Shown piece by piece: positions 45,266-56,128 of a stretch of DNA of 64,000 nucleotides. The notes under the pieces are model-generated. The model worked only from the letters and a program-made list of their open reading frames with translations. It did not search any database and was not told the origin of the DNA. This DNA is from Blastobasis lacticolella (Eukaryota > Arthropoda > Insecta > Lepidoptera > Blastobasidae). Numbering within the stretch: the stretch's first letter is position 1; the number at the start of each line of letters is the position of its first letter. Location: positions 3,386,026-3,450,025 of the forward strand of contig LR990061.1 in the NCBI GenBank assembly GCA_905147135.1, given 5' to 3'. The position numbers and the translations under genes were made by a program.

Positions 45266-45481
45266 ACAGTCAATGTAGTGTCCGACAGTATAACACCAGA
45301 AACTGCCCATTTTTGGATGGAAGGAATTATTAATTAATCTGCTAGCGACACTTTACTAGAATTACATTCTAATTAGTTTATTTACGCAGTTCATTCGATC
45401 CAAAGCCGAGAAAATACAGACCTATTTAATAATTCTTCAAGTTTCGTTGGCGTTCCGATGGGTATGTATTTTGGCGAGAGT

Positions 45482-45746
45482 AAACTGCTTGGCCGTGTGG
45501 TGTCCGGCAGAGTAGAATAGCACCAACCCCTTACACTTATGGGTGTCATACAAGGCGACTAATGTTTTCGAGACAAAAGATCAAGAGTCTCCGTAGTCTG
45601 GAAAATGGGCAGCAGCATTTTCCATTGTTACATTTAAACACTGCGATCTCCAACCCGCCTGCCAACCGTGGAGATTATGGCAATAACCTCCACTTTCGTG
45701 GGAGAGGCCGTAAGTCCTGCAGTGGGCTGTGTTGATGAAACTGCTT
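45482..45746 (+). mobile_element. Rep-A copy with target-site duplication
   Basis: Element 45491-45737 from GGCCGTGTGGTGTCCGGCAG to GGGCTGTGTTGATG, flanked by AAACTGCTT at 45482-45490 and 45738-45746 (9 bp, perfect). The tail is short. Confidence 0.88.
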
Positions 45747-45850
45747 CCGACATCAGGATGCTGAATATCGGTCAAAGTGGAGAAGAAAGAGCAAGACAGT
45801 GGACTCTGGCAGAAGCCTCGATTAACAGCCATGGTGAATATGATTAGGTA
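45747..45850 (+). mobile_element. Possible RTE-like LINE C-terminus
   Basis: A frame reading DAEYRSKWRRKSKT resembles the DR-KWR end motif of endonuclease-RT proteins. The Rep-A copy at 45491-45737 would then have inserted into it. Weak. Confidence 0.35.
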
Positions 45851-47584
45851 AATATGTTATGTTTGGTACTTTTGCGCAAATTTTTGATTCAATTGGATTC
45901 ATTTTCGTTAACGAACTTCACTTGCTGTATTTTGGAATCAACTATGTGCGTTAATTTTCTAGATTCATCGCTTTCGTTTGACCAACCGGTGAATCTTAAT
46001 GCTAAATTTCGTGATAATACATTACACATCTAAGCCCGTACTTACCTAATCAGTTTGATAAAACGATAAGTAGGTAAGTTACCACACAGCTACAGCGTGC
46101 TTATTGCATTTTCCATATCAATTATTCAGTTTGGGTTTTCATAAACACTTACGAACGTCATACAATACATATAATAAGAATAAATGCTAGGCGCCGCGCG
46201 GACATCATCTCACATATCATCGAGCGGACAAGGGTTTCTTGGCCTACAGGTAAGGCTATAGATAAAAAATTGACTGCGTCGCCAAAGATTTTTTATCTTT
46301 GCAAGCGACGATCGCAAGCGCCGCCCGCCGGCCACTTGTCACAAAACGCAAAATAGATATAAGCATAATCTGTCAAGAGACCTTCAAAAGATCCCACCTC
46401 CGCCGCCGTAAAGCCAAAACGATCCAGCTGAATCTAATCCGATTATAACAAGCCAAGAAATAGCGAAATCTTAAAAAATCCTGCAAATTATTGCAATCCA
46501 AAGGTCTCAAAACTGTGGCGTTACCTCGAGAGCTATCTCCAGCATCTTAACCCATCCTCTTATTCCTTACTTCCGCCATTTTGTACCTCAGTTGAATTAT
46601 TAAGAGGTGCTTTGCCTTTTTCAAAGGATGCTCTCTGAAATTTGCCAGGGTTTTCCTTGGAATCGGGATCGGCGTTTGTATTTAGAACCTATAGGTATCT
46701 GTCAACACACTAATGTTGGATAGTAGTCATGTTCAAGTACCTTTGCACTGTCTAATCAATGAGGAGTTTTCCAGTAGGTATTGATAGTTGGTTTCAAAAA
46801 GCATCAATAGATGGCGATCCTACAATTTTGGTAATCTTTTTATAATCTGTATGATGGTGGCAGTGATTTCATGCAGCCAACTAATACTAAACTTAAAAAT
46901 AATATGTTTATTAATAAAATAATAACTGTTCAAGGTTGGACGAAGTGTAAAAAGAAATATTTATAGAAGTTGGCATTATGTTCCATTATTATTACAACCC
47001 CTGAAATGGTTGAAAACTATTGACAAATACAATATTATACAATACAACGTACCCAGTGTTTATATGCTGTTTGCTAAGAACCAATTTAAGCGATTTTCAA
47101 TTACCAAAATTGTCGAGGCGCCATCTAGTGAGTGGTTAGGAATGCTTTAGATACCTATTGGAAAAATGCTCATTGTAATCTAATAATTCTAAGTAATTTA
47201 GTAAAAATTAGTAGGTTTTTAATATGTAATTCTAAGTTCTTTGTATGTAATGTTTAAGCTGTAAATAAAACAATGTTTCATTCTAATAAATAAAATACTC
47301 ACGACACCTTTCTTATACGTATTTAATTAACCAAAGATAATCAGTGACTTGTGTCTGACTAAGCAATTTTTAATAAGTTGTATCACGTTCTCAAATTAAA
47401 CGAAACCAAAATCGTGTTCTATTATAGGTACTCACTTATCTATAGGTACTTACTAAAAATTTGTCACGTACGTTGGCAATTTTAATACTTATATAACATT
47501 TAAATTTTATATGTTAATCTAGCACGTGTCGTTTGGTGAAATATTCCTACACTTATTTTAAACCTAACCCTAACCTAGTTCTAG
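45851..47584. other. Unassigned region
   Basis: No gene or repeat recognised. A small CpG-rich patch at 46280-46340. AT-rich after 46860. Confidence 0.4.
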
Positions 47585-47933
47585 GAGCGTCGGTGGCCTA
47601 GTAGTAAAGGTATCCGATTCGCAAGCGAGAGGTACCGGGTTCGAATCCCACAGCCGCCATACACCAATGACTCTTTTCTGAGCTATGTTCATTAGTCGAA
47701 CACAAACAGAACTCTTACGGTGAGGGAAAACATTGTGATGAAACCTGCACTTTCAGGCGACTGAATGTGTGACCATGATCCAACCAGGTCAGGTTCCCCT
47801 GATAGCAGCGTCACGGAGCTCAAATAGCAGTCGCTCCAAGATAATAACCTGATCTACCAAATCCTGGATCATGGTCAAGGCGGACCCCAGGCACACGTAC
47901 GCAAGCGCACAACCGGGACATTAACGCCAAGAT
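47585..47933 (+). mobile_element. SINE-T copy, full length
   Basis: The best reference copy: head GAGCGTCGGTGGCCTAGTAG, box B GGTTCGAATCCC, then CCATACACCAATGACTC, GAGGGAAAACATTGTGATGA, CAGGCGACTGAATGTG, CAGGTTCCCCTGATAGCAGC, GCAGTCGCTCCAAG, CAAGGCGGACCCCAGGC and the end GGGACATTAACGCCAAGAT. The tRNA-like head suggests pol III transcription. The tail is AT-rich rather than GAT. Confidence 0.9.
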
Positions 47934-47990
47934 AAAAATTTCTTTGCACGTTGCGATTGCTTCTTGTTAGTTGTTGCAGTGGAAGTACCA

Positions 47991-48032
47991 GGCGCTGGTC
48001 GCACAACCGGGACATTAACGCCAAGATGATTA
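47991..48032 (+). mobile_element. Second SINE-T 3' end
   Basis: GCACAACCGGGACATTAACG CCAAGATGAT repeats the last about 32 bp of SINE-T, 68 bp after the first copy's end. Confidence 0.75.
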
Positions 48033-48412
48033 TTTTTATTTTATCTAACCTACCTACTTGCCTACTTAGTCAAGCATAGTTTCCTGCTAATATATATCCT
48101 TACACATTGAAATGCTTTACACCAATCGATTAGAACACCGCTCAAGAACTGCTTGTTTTCCAACCTCAAGGCCTAACCACTGTCAATGTCTCCCAACATT
48201 GTAACCAGCTGACACGCTTCCTACGTCGCGGTACGATCCTTTATTGTCATACGTCACGTGCGCCGACGCCGACGGTATGTTCAGCTACATAATTGCAAAG
48301 TGATAGGTTACGTGGATATACGTGACTACATTTATGTGTTGGTGCGTACGTATGCCAATTGTAAGCCGCGATGGGATTTGAAGATGTTTTTGGCTCGTAA
48401 ATATTAACACTT
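48033..48412. other. Unassigned spacer
   Basis: Nothing recognised except CACGTG-like and ACGT-rich words at 48250-48330. Confidence 0.35.
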
Positions 48413-48518
48413 GGCCTTGGTTTGCACCAAATTCTTCAAGTTCAACGTTATTTTGTAAGAAGTATTTTGTTTAAGTATCAGTTTAATTTCGTTTAAGAAT
48501 TTGGTGCAAACCGCATTT
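48413..48518. mobile_element. MITE-D copy 1
   Basis: Perfect 18-bp terminal inverted repeats, GGTTTGCACCAAATTCTT (48419-48436) and its complement (48495-48512), around a short AT-rich core. The same termini with the same spacing type occur at 56129-56258. No coding capacity. Confidence 0.75.
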
Positions 48519-48651
48519 AGTTTATTATGAGAATAATACGTAAAAATGAAATTGAAGAAAATCTGCAACTGTTTATTAATTAATTATTATTTTACCTGCT
48601 CTACAAATGGTATAAACAAAGAAAGTAAAGGATATCGGTACGGTATTAGGT

Positions 48652-48705
48652 GAGATGGCGGTCAAATGCCTGTCTTGACTAATATAAAAAGAAAGAATCA
48701 CAGAA
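48652..48705 (+). repeat. Dispersed repeat E, copy 3
   Basis: GTGAGATGGCGGTCAAATGC then ATATAAAAAGAAAGAATCAC, as at 38041-38092 and 7187-7240. Confidence 0.4.
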
Positions 48706-49507
48706 GATGGGAGTTGCATTTTGCTGAAAATACTAGGAACTTGCAGGAATCAAATCCCTTCTCGGTTGACTGTCGTTATACCTACAATAAAATGATAAGA
48801 CGAATGACCTTCTTGGCACAAAATGTTCAGTAGATACCTACCTAAATGTATCGCATGTCAGACTTGCTCGAACATGCATTAAACACATGGTAATCTAAAC
48901 AAGCATTCTAAATGCATGATAACGTATCACCATCTAATGCTTAACGACACCAGTCAAATGAAGTTATCTGTTGGTACTTAGGTACTTACGACGCAAAGGT
49001 CACGGAAATTCATGCAAAAAACTACGCAGCTGCGCATTGCATTTAAACAGTCGTTTGCGCATGCAATTGTATGGTTGCACAAGCGTTCGCTATTTATATA
49101 GCAGCGAACAACGCGCAAATTTACATTGAAAACGTTTGAAAAACACCAAACCGGTCATCTAATTACAAGGAACAATGATGAGATGGCGCGGCCGCCGCCA
49201 TGATGCGTTTTCGACCAATCACAGGCCGCGGCGCCAAGGTCACGCGCAATGTCAAAACTGGCAGCGCTTCCTAGTGAATTGTCTAGGCCAATCGCTGTTA
49301 CTATGATAGATAACATTGGGTGGCCATTTTGTTTTGCGTTTCGTTTATCTGACGAGCTATCAAGGTCCGCTGCGCCGATAGGAACAGCCGAGTGTTAGAT
49401 AAAAATGTGCCGTAGCTATGTTGGGTTTGGAGTGGTTTGGGTTTGTGTCGGTTTTGGACTGACCGAATTCAATTTATACAATAGGTAGGATTGTTTAAGT
49501 AGGTCTT
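48706..49507. other. Unassigned region with CpG-rich patch
   Basis: The patch at 49180-49240 (GGCGCGGCCGCCGCCATGAT, AGGCCGCGGCGCC) is GC-rich. No exon structure recognised. Confidence 0.35.
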
Positions 49508-49627
49508 AGGGTCACGTACACGCTCTACTGTAGTTACCTGATCTGCCAAAATCCCGGATCATGGTCAAGGCGGACCCCAGGCCCTCGTGCGCGAGGACAT
49601 AACCAGGACATATATGCCATAATGATG
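49508..49627 (+). mobile_element. SINE-T copy, 5'-truncated
   Basis: TACCTGATCTGCCAAAATCC, CAAGGCGGACCCCAGGCCCT and a decayed tail CATAATGATG. Confidence 0.8.
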
Positions 49628-49675
49628 TTTAAGTAAGTCTTACTTAAACAATTCAAAAAACAATATTCAAGATGC

Positions 49676-49855
49676 GTTTCCGTCGACGTGTTTCCTTTGG
49701 ACTATGATATGGGATCGTTCAAGAGGTATATTAGAGGTCTCCTAGGCAGGCAACGCATTGGTAGCGCCCCTGGTGTTGCTGATGTCCATAAGCGGCGGGG
49801 ACCATTTTCCATCAGGTGGTATGATTGCCTGTTTGTGTGCCGTATTACATAAAAG
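49676..49855 (+). mobile_element. LINE-J 3' end, copy 3
   Basis: GTTTCCTTTGGACTATGATA, TCGTTCAAGAGGTATATTAG and the 3' UTR CCATCAGGTGG. It encodes the same C-terminal segment as 61903-62070 (FPLDYDM, FKRYIRGL), but small losses around 49745 disturb the frame. Confidence 0.8.
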
Positions 49856-50430
49856 GAAACACATTATATAATACATTAAATATTAACGTCTAAAACGCAC
49901 TTCATTTAGGAAAAGAAAAAACTTATGCAAATTATAAGAGCGTAAGAAGTACACACGATTCATTGGATTCAACTTTCCCGCGCAACATCCGAACAAAATG
50001 GCATCACAGACGAAATCTCGCGGCGATTTCTAAGCAATAATAATAGTGGTTGTTCCCAAAACTCGTCTTAAACAAACAGCCATACCTCTGCAGTGAAAGC
50101 GGCACCTTTGCCCTTAGAAAACCGAGAGTCTGATGCGAGTATAGTTTATATGGCAAATTGCATGCTTATTCGGCGAGGATGCGCTTTAAAAATTATACAG
50201 GCATTTCGCACAAATTGCTGAGGAAAATGGTTAGTCGTTGGTTGGGCTTTGCGACCTTTGTAGTGTTAGTGGAGGCTGTCTTAAAAATATGGTCTTTTGT
50301 GCCCACAAAAGATTGTGTCAAATAAAAGAAAAATAACCATCTTGACATCCATATCACCGTTGTGTTCTTGCTCCGGGATGTAGCAGATGCAATTTGGCCA
50401 TGTCAAATAATTACTCAAGTTAGGACAGGA
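49856..50430. other. Unassigned spacer
   Basis: Nothing recognised. Confidence 0.4.
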
Positions 50431-50431
50431 T

Positions 50432-50512
50432 AGGCTTGATGTTGCTAAATAGGCAGCGGTAACCACTTTGCAACAGGTGGACCACTTGCCAGTTTCCTAC
50501 CGTATAATATAA
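50432..50512 (+). mobile_element. LINE-J2 tail, diverged
   Basis: TTGCTAAATAGGCAGCGGTA, CCACTTTGCAACAGGTGGAC, CACTTGCCAGTTTCCTACCG. Tail only. Confidence 0.6.
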
Positions 50513-50932
50513 ATAAGGGAATAATTTAAACTGATTATAAAGAAAGAAAGAACATTTATAGACACAAACAACTACACCACAACATATAAGTAACCTATAA
50601 ATGTTCGTTGTAATCGGATTTGGCATTTCAAAGATTAAGATAACACAGATGGACCCCTCAGGCTTGACAGAGTTCTTGCAAAGGTAGAAGTGGTCCATAA
50701 CATTATTAATCTCATTTAGTTAATGGTAATCTTACGTTTTGGCCGTGAATGTATTATCAGAAGAACGCCACCATTGATGGACGAAGTTTTATTGTGACTA
50801 AACTGACTACGACTGATTTATCAGTTATATGGAGACTAGTTTCTGACTAGAATATGTTAAAACTACAGTAATACAAGTTACGTTTGTGAATTCGGGTGTT
50901 AGATGTACAAGATTAATAAATTAATAAAAGAT
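50513..50932. other. Unassigned spacer
   Basis: Nothing recognised. Confidence 0.4.
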
Positions 50933-51170
50933 AAATATGCTTGGACAAATTCACACAGCGCCATCTAGCTCCAAGCTAAGCAAAGCTTGTGTTATAGGTG
51001 TTAAATAACTGATCAACTACTTATATATACTTTTTTTTAATACATACTACATCCAGATCCTTAAACAGAAGTACAAATTCATCATTTCATTTCTGCTGGG
51101 CCGGGAGTCGAACCGAGGACCTCTGCGTGGCAGACACGTGGCATGTTGTGCAACTTAACCACTCAGGTCA
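50933..51170 (-). mobile_element. SINE-G copy, reverse
   Basis: 3' end complement ACAAATTCACACAGCGCCAT, body, then GGCCGGGAGTCGAACC (box B complement) and CTGCGTGGCAGAC, ending in TTAACCACTCAGGTCATCA. Near full length. Confidence 0.83.
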
Positions 51171-51231
51171 TCAAATTCTCTTTGTACAGGTGCTATGCCA
51201 GCTTGTTACGACTTCGTATTTGCTCGCATGC

Positions 51232-51518
51232 GATGTGACAGCCGTGAATATAGTCATGTGGTGTCCGGCAGAGTAGAATAGCACCAACCCCTTACACTCG
51301 TGGGTGTCGTACAAGGCGACTAATATTTTCGAGGCAAAAGATCTGGAGTCTCTATAGACTGGAAAATGGGCAGCAGCGTTTTCCATTGTTATATTTATAA
51401 CACTGCGATCTCCAACCCGCCTGCCGAGCGTGGAGATTATGGCAATCACCTCCCGTTTCGTGGGAGATACCCTAAGTTCTTCAGTGGCCAGATATGGGCT
51501 GTGATGATGATGTGACAG
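51232..51518 (+). mobile_element. Rep-A copy with target-site duplication
   Basis: Flanked by GATGTGACAG at 51232-51241 and 51509-51518 (10 bp, perfect). The 5' end reads CCGTGAATATAGTCATGTGG: the CCGTG start is separated from GTGGTGTCC by a small extra segment. It ends GGGCTGTGATGAT. Confidence 0.85.
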
Positions 51519-52127
51519 AGACACCTACCAAGCCGATCTAGTTGAAACTAGACATCTACAACATTATATAAACAGCCTACTCATAATGTAAGCTGCGAAG
51601 CCGTGCTATGCGAAGGCCAAGGTTCAAACCGGGACGAGTACCAAAATGATTACCGTTTAATTCCAACGAGATCAGACCCGGTCGGCTGCCAAACCCGGGC
51701 CAAAAGCACCCGGTTGCGGCATGAATTCGTAAATAAACGGCACCCGTCGCGTTATCCTGGCGCCGGCTGCCGCCATAGACGGTTAACCGGGTAGGGTTGG
51801 GCGCAGGTCGATATCGATGAAAGTTAAGATGATGAAATGTTTTTATGTGTCTACTGTTGGTCGCTTTTTTACCCACGACGGACGTAACGGAGGCGGTATA
51901 GGTATGTTATTGAGGTTAGAGGTTGTTTGTGTGTTTGTTAGTTTTTGTAATAAACTACTTATTGTGATAATAGTGTCTTTTATGTATCTTTTCACGGCTT
52001 CATACATCTATTATGTAACATCCTGTATAACAAGCTTTGACTCGCGACTTCGCGCGACATTCGGTTTTGGCGTGTTTCTGCAGAAACGTTTTTAAATTTT
52101 GAGATACCTTATAAACTGTGTTACAAT
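51519..52127. other. Unassigned region
   Basis: No gene recognised. GC-balanced at 51600-51800; overlapping ORFs on both strands there have no signature. Confidence 0.4.
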
Positions 52128-52300
52128 TTTTTTATGTTATATGGTAGGCAAATACGTAAGCATGTTATAAGGGCCAACTGATGGCAAGTGGCCACCGCCG
52201 CCTATCAACATCAGGAACTCGGGCGTCACCAGTACGTTGCCAATCTCTAAAGAGATATCTAAATATACCTCTTGAAGGACGATTAGCATAAAAAATGACA
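52128..52300 (-). mobile_element. LINE-J 3' end, reverse
   Basis: Complement of a LINE-J tail: GGGCCAACTGATGGCAAGTG, GCCACCGCCGCCTATCAACA, then the coding end (SRGIFRYLFRDWQRTGDARV, VDRRR reading leftward). Poly-A remnant at 52128-52134 as TTTTTTT. Confidence 0.72.
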
Positions 52301-52841
52301 TTAGCAAACTTAGTATTACAAATACATCGATAACAACAACCTACATCACTATTTATTTTAAATCGTGTTATATTACAATCAGAGAATACAACGTGGCGGC
52401 GCATTTCCTAGCCTGAAACTTTCAGCCTGGAAAGACCTCGGGCGACACACGACCGAATATGCACCTTAACCCCTTCTAACAAGAAACAATATCGACTAAA
52501 TACCTGGGGAGTTTTCTATGTTGTTTTCGGATGCAACTTATTTGTGAAAACATGAGTGAAAGAGTGAGAGATAGAGGCCTAGAACGTGTTAGAGGGAGAG
52601 GGGGATACACTAAATTTACGAAGCCACAGGTGGTGTACCTCGGGTACAGACGTACAGGGTTTTGGATTCGGGATAGTTTTAAATAAATTCTTCTATTTAT
52701 ATTTCGATCTGTACAGGAAAGGATAACAGATCTCTATTAGAAAGAAATAAAAAAATACATTTATTACAAAGGACGCCACGACGCGATAATTTATCAATAC
52801 AAATATATAAAATAACCTTCACCGTATGGCTATTGCTAAAA
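52301..52841. other. Unassigned spacer
   Basis: Nothing recognised. Confidence 0.4.
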
Positions 52842-53539
52842 AGCGTCGGTGACCTAACGTATAGCTGACGGATCATACTTGTAAGCGAGAGGTTCCAAGT
52901 TCGAACCCCAGTGACACCATGTGTCAATGACGTTTGAGTTATATGACACATTAGCTGTATCATTAGTTTGAATAAGTAATTAACCGATTCTATAACGTCG
53001 AGGGAAAACATCGTAAGCAAACATGCACATTTAGGCAAATGACTAAATGTGCATGTATTTGTAATTTGTAACAATGATCCAATCTGGTAAGGTTAACAAG
53101 GTCACGCACGCTAATGTAATTACCTGATCTGCCAAATAACCGCCGGAGCCGCCCGACTGGGGAAGTACCTCCACCTTACAGAATATCGCAGCTAAATAAT
53201 ACTCTTTTAAATAGTATTGTGTTTCTGCCGGTGAGTAAGGTTTCCAGTGCTCCATGAGGTGGGGATTTGGGGAACCGTGGCTTTGGCAGTGGAGTGGCAT
53301 TTGCTTTTTGCTGCCAGAGCAACGTGTTATAGAGGTGGGCAACGCATTAGCGATACTCTTGGTGTTGCTAATGTCTATAGGCAGTGGTGACCACTTTCCA
53401 TCAGGTGGCCCGCTTGCCTGTTTGCCTACCGTATGACATAAAAAAAATAAAAAAAAAAAAAAAAAATATAACGGATCTTGGTCAAGGCGGACCTTGGGCC
53501 CTCGTGCGCGAGTATATAGCCAGGATATTGACGCCAATA
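52842..53539 (+). mobile_element. SINE-T copy split by a LINE-J2 insertion
   Basis: The 5' part (52842-53138) runs from AGCGTCGGTGACCTAACGTA through box B-like GTTCGAACCCC to TACCTGATCTGCCAAATA. The 3' part (53468-53539) resumes with ACGGATCTTGGTCAAGGCGG and ends GATATTGACGCCAAT. The two parts join at the expected SINE-T position, so the LINE between them is a later insertion. Confidence 0.85.
53139..53466 (+). mobile_element. LINE-J2 3' end nested in SINE-T
   Basis: From CCGCCGGAGCCGCCCGACTG through GTACCTCCACCTTACAGAAT, TTTCTGCCGGTGAGTAAGG and CTTTCCATCAGGTGGCCCGC to a 24-nt A-rich tail. A short repeated word (ATAAC) at both junctions is compatible with a small target-site duplication. Same element as 23580-23888. 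Confidence 0.85.
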
Positions 53540-53920
53540 CAGGGTTGCCAGGTGTGTTTTTTCATATTTCCCCAGTTTCATAACTATGTTTCCTCAAAAA
53601 GATACCTTATTCAGAAAAAAACCCCAAGCTTGATTTAGTGCAATTAACAAATAAATAGGTACACAATAAATACATAATTTCTTCGTTTTATTGAATAATT
53701 TAAAGGTACCTAAACTTCACTAAACAAATTTAACAATTCAATGTCTTCGTCTCCAGTTGAGTAGACGTTTTCGCTATTGAACTTATTGTTACATGCATAA
53801 GGGCTCAATATTTCCCCTAAGTCTTTTTCCCCAAAAGTTTCCCCAAAGATTCTGTCTCCCCAGTTTTTCCCCAGGAGTCAACTTTTTCCCCTATATTGCG
53901 AAAAAAAACCCCAATCTGAC
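53540..53920. mobile_element. Candidate hAT-like non-autonomous element
   Basis: The left end CAGGGTTGCCAGGTGTG and right end AAAACCCCAATCTGAC are imperfect inverted complements. The left end has the CAGGGTTGCCA pattern of hAT termini. The interior repeats TTTCCCCA-type words many times (53570-53595, 53810-53890). It sits in the SINE-T tail: ACGCCAA on the left and GATGACGATGAC on the right. Confidence 0.45.
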
Positions 53921-54569
53921 GATGACGATGACAGTCTAACAATCTCTATCTAGAAAACTCAAAATCTCTCAGAGTCTTGCACACACTCTAGTAGTAAGTA
54001 AATCAACTACATTTTGACGGTGTAATAGTAACACAAAAATTGGTTGTGTCTTGTATTGGTGTACCTAACCCAATCTAATTAATTATTAAACTTTAATTAA
54101 ACTCGCCGTCTTATATAATTAATTATTAGGATATAATTTATTAAATTATGTCCTTAGAATTATATATTTCTTAAGCGTTTCTAGCTAGACAGGTGGTGAG
54201 GTTCCCTCGAAAAGGTATTACTCAACAAATTTTTAAACAATATCCTCGAGGAAAATTAGTAGTGTAGTTTGATAAATAAAACGACGCATAATTTCGCTAA
54301 TAACTAACGACCTGTGGTATAATTTTTAATTAACGACGGTAAAGTACAGGGAGCAAATTCATGCCAGCATAGAATACAATAGGAAATCAGTCATAAAATA
54401 TATGCTAATAGAAATTGGTAAATGAAATTCTATAGTTTTTTTAATAAAAGGTTTTGTGATGTATCAAAAATCGTAAAAACGGCTTTAGAGCCCTCGAAAG
54501 TAACCCGATCCTAAAAATGTGTACCCCAATATTGTGAACGAGTGTTAGGATGCGTGGTTCGTTTTCGTG
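53921..54569. other. Unassigned AT-rich spacer
   Basis: Nothing recognised. Confidence 0.4.
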
Positions 54570-54640
54570 GGACGTTTGTTACCCCTTCATGCAAAAACTA
54601 CTGAACTGATTTTCATAAAATTCGGCTGAAATACCTACAC
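54570..54640 (+). repeat. Dispersed repeat H
   Basis: ACGTTTGTTACCCCTTCATG then CAAAAACTACTGAACTGATT and TTCATAAAATTCGGCT is the common ACTACTGAACGGATTT-type repeat. Boundaries unknown. Confidence 0.5.
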
Positions 54641-55470
54641 TCAATGGATGTGGAGTAGCATCAAGTCAGACACTCGATTCTTGCGGGCTAATGATACAAA
54701 GATCTTAAAAAAAATAGTAGGTACCACTCTATAGACAGATGTGGCAGAACGTAGAGACTACGACAGCAGATGGAGTATTTCGTGAATGAAATTATAATTT
54801 TTGAAATAATTTGAAATGAAATAATGCTGTGGCTTAAGGATAAGCTGTTAGGGCCTGAGGGAATAGCTCCTTTCAGCATTTTTCAACGATGCAGCTCATG
54901 TTTACTTACAGCTGTAGCTAGCTTCAAAGAAAATGCTTTTTAAAGTGGTAATCCACTTGTGTTCATATATTGTACCTTACTATAAATTTACGTTTTATTT
55001 ATTACGAGATAATACATTTAAGATACATTTCTATGAAAAGAGATCGTCAAATATAATGGAATATACGAATGATCAAAAAGAATAAAAAAGATGATTACAT
55101 AATAACATATTCTACGATGTGATTTAATTCAGGTGCCTATTTGAATAAATCATTTGAAATTAGATGGACAAGAGAACGCACAGGTGCAAGAGGTTTAGCG
55201 CTGTCTGGGTCATTTATTGCAATTCGTATCACAATCAAACTGGACAGTATAATTATGATAAATAAATTAGCCTTTGATGTACGATGCACAGCGGAGTTCA
55301 ATAATAACTGTGCGCAGACGTGACACGAATTTTTAATATGTTTCATCTTGATATAGAAGCATTGGAAGATGCGGTACAGTGCCATTTGAATCTGTACAAC
55401 TTTCGGGGCGAAAAGAATGAACTGTTCTCCAATATCTACACGTTGTAAAACTTAAAATCGATTGCAGTAT
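54641..55470. other. Unassigned AT-rich region
   Basis: No gene recognised. Confidence 0.4.
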
Positions 55471-55474
55471 TTGT

Positions 55475-55560
55475 CTGTCTCCTTCTAAACCACGTAATGG
55501 ATTTTGATGCGGTTTTCTCTAACATTTGAAGAATTTCTTCCCGAATGTTAGAGAAAACCG
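55475..55560. repeat. Repeat H fragment ending in a 51-nt hairpin
   Basis: ACGTAATGGATTTTGATGCG leads into a hairpin at 55510-55560: perfect 17-bp arms CGGTTTTCTCTAACATT and AATGTTAGAGAAAACCG. Within the loop GAAGAA can pair with TTCTTC. Confidence 0.8.
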
Positions 55561-55573
55561 GGCTTATACTTTT

Positions 55574-55638
55574 CATCTTGGCGTTAATGTCCGGGTTGTG
55601 CTGTCGCGCACGAGGGCCCGGGGCCTGTCTTGACCATA
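55574..55638 (-). mobile_element. SINE-T 3' end, reverse
   Basis: CATCTTGGCGTTAATGTCCG, GGGTTGTGCTGTCGCGCACG, CTGTCTTGACCATAGA. Only the last 65 bp. Confidence 0.8.
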
Positions 55639-55739
55639 GAATATTTATACGCTTAATACATACGTATTACAATATAGAAATCCCAAGAACACGCATCGAG
55701 GCGGATCACTAGTGCTATTATAAAAACTTGCGAAAATGT

Positions 55740-55898
55740 GGAATTATCAATGTTTGGCGCTCTTTCACGCCAAACTACAGAACGGATTTTAACGAAATTC
55801 TAGAAAAAACCGTATTTTATGTTCCATAATTGAATACTATATCTCCTGCAGGAACACGGCATAACATAGTTTTAGGCGAAGTCGCGAGCAAAAGCCGG
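55740..55898 (+). repeat. Helitron-like dispersed repeat end
   Basis: CTACAGAACGGATTTTAACG then, at the end, GCGAAGTCGCGAGCAAAAGC. The GCGAAGTCGCGGGCAAAAGCTAG-type end is common in lepidopteran repeats that I associate with non-autonomous Helitrons; the final CTAG is not intact here. Confidence 0.4.
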
Positions 55899-56128
55899 TA
55901 TGTTTCAAATTCAAAGATTGGGTTCTTCCAGTGACCATGCAATGAGGAGAACCCCAGCCAGTGACGACCAACAACCTTCGGTTAGTATGACACAGTACGA
56001 GATGGGTAAATGTCATTGGGAAAATGGTAATAAAGCGAAACTAGGCCTGGTTCAATTTCATAGCGGAGGAGTACAGTCGGGTTAAATAATTATTGGTTTT
56101 GTCTTCAAAAATTTACCAAGGAACTGCC

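Noticed and set aside
53043..53537. 164-codon minus-strand open frame, the longest in the window
   Set aside because: It is antisense across a SINE-T copy and its nested LINE-J2 insert, including the poly-A tail read as a phenylalanine run.
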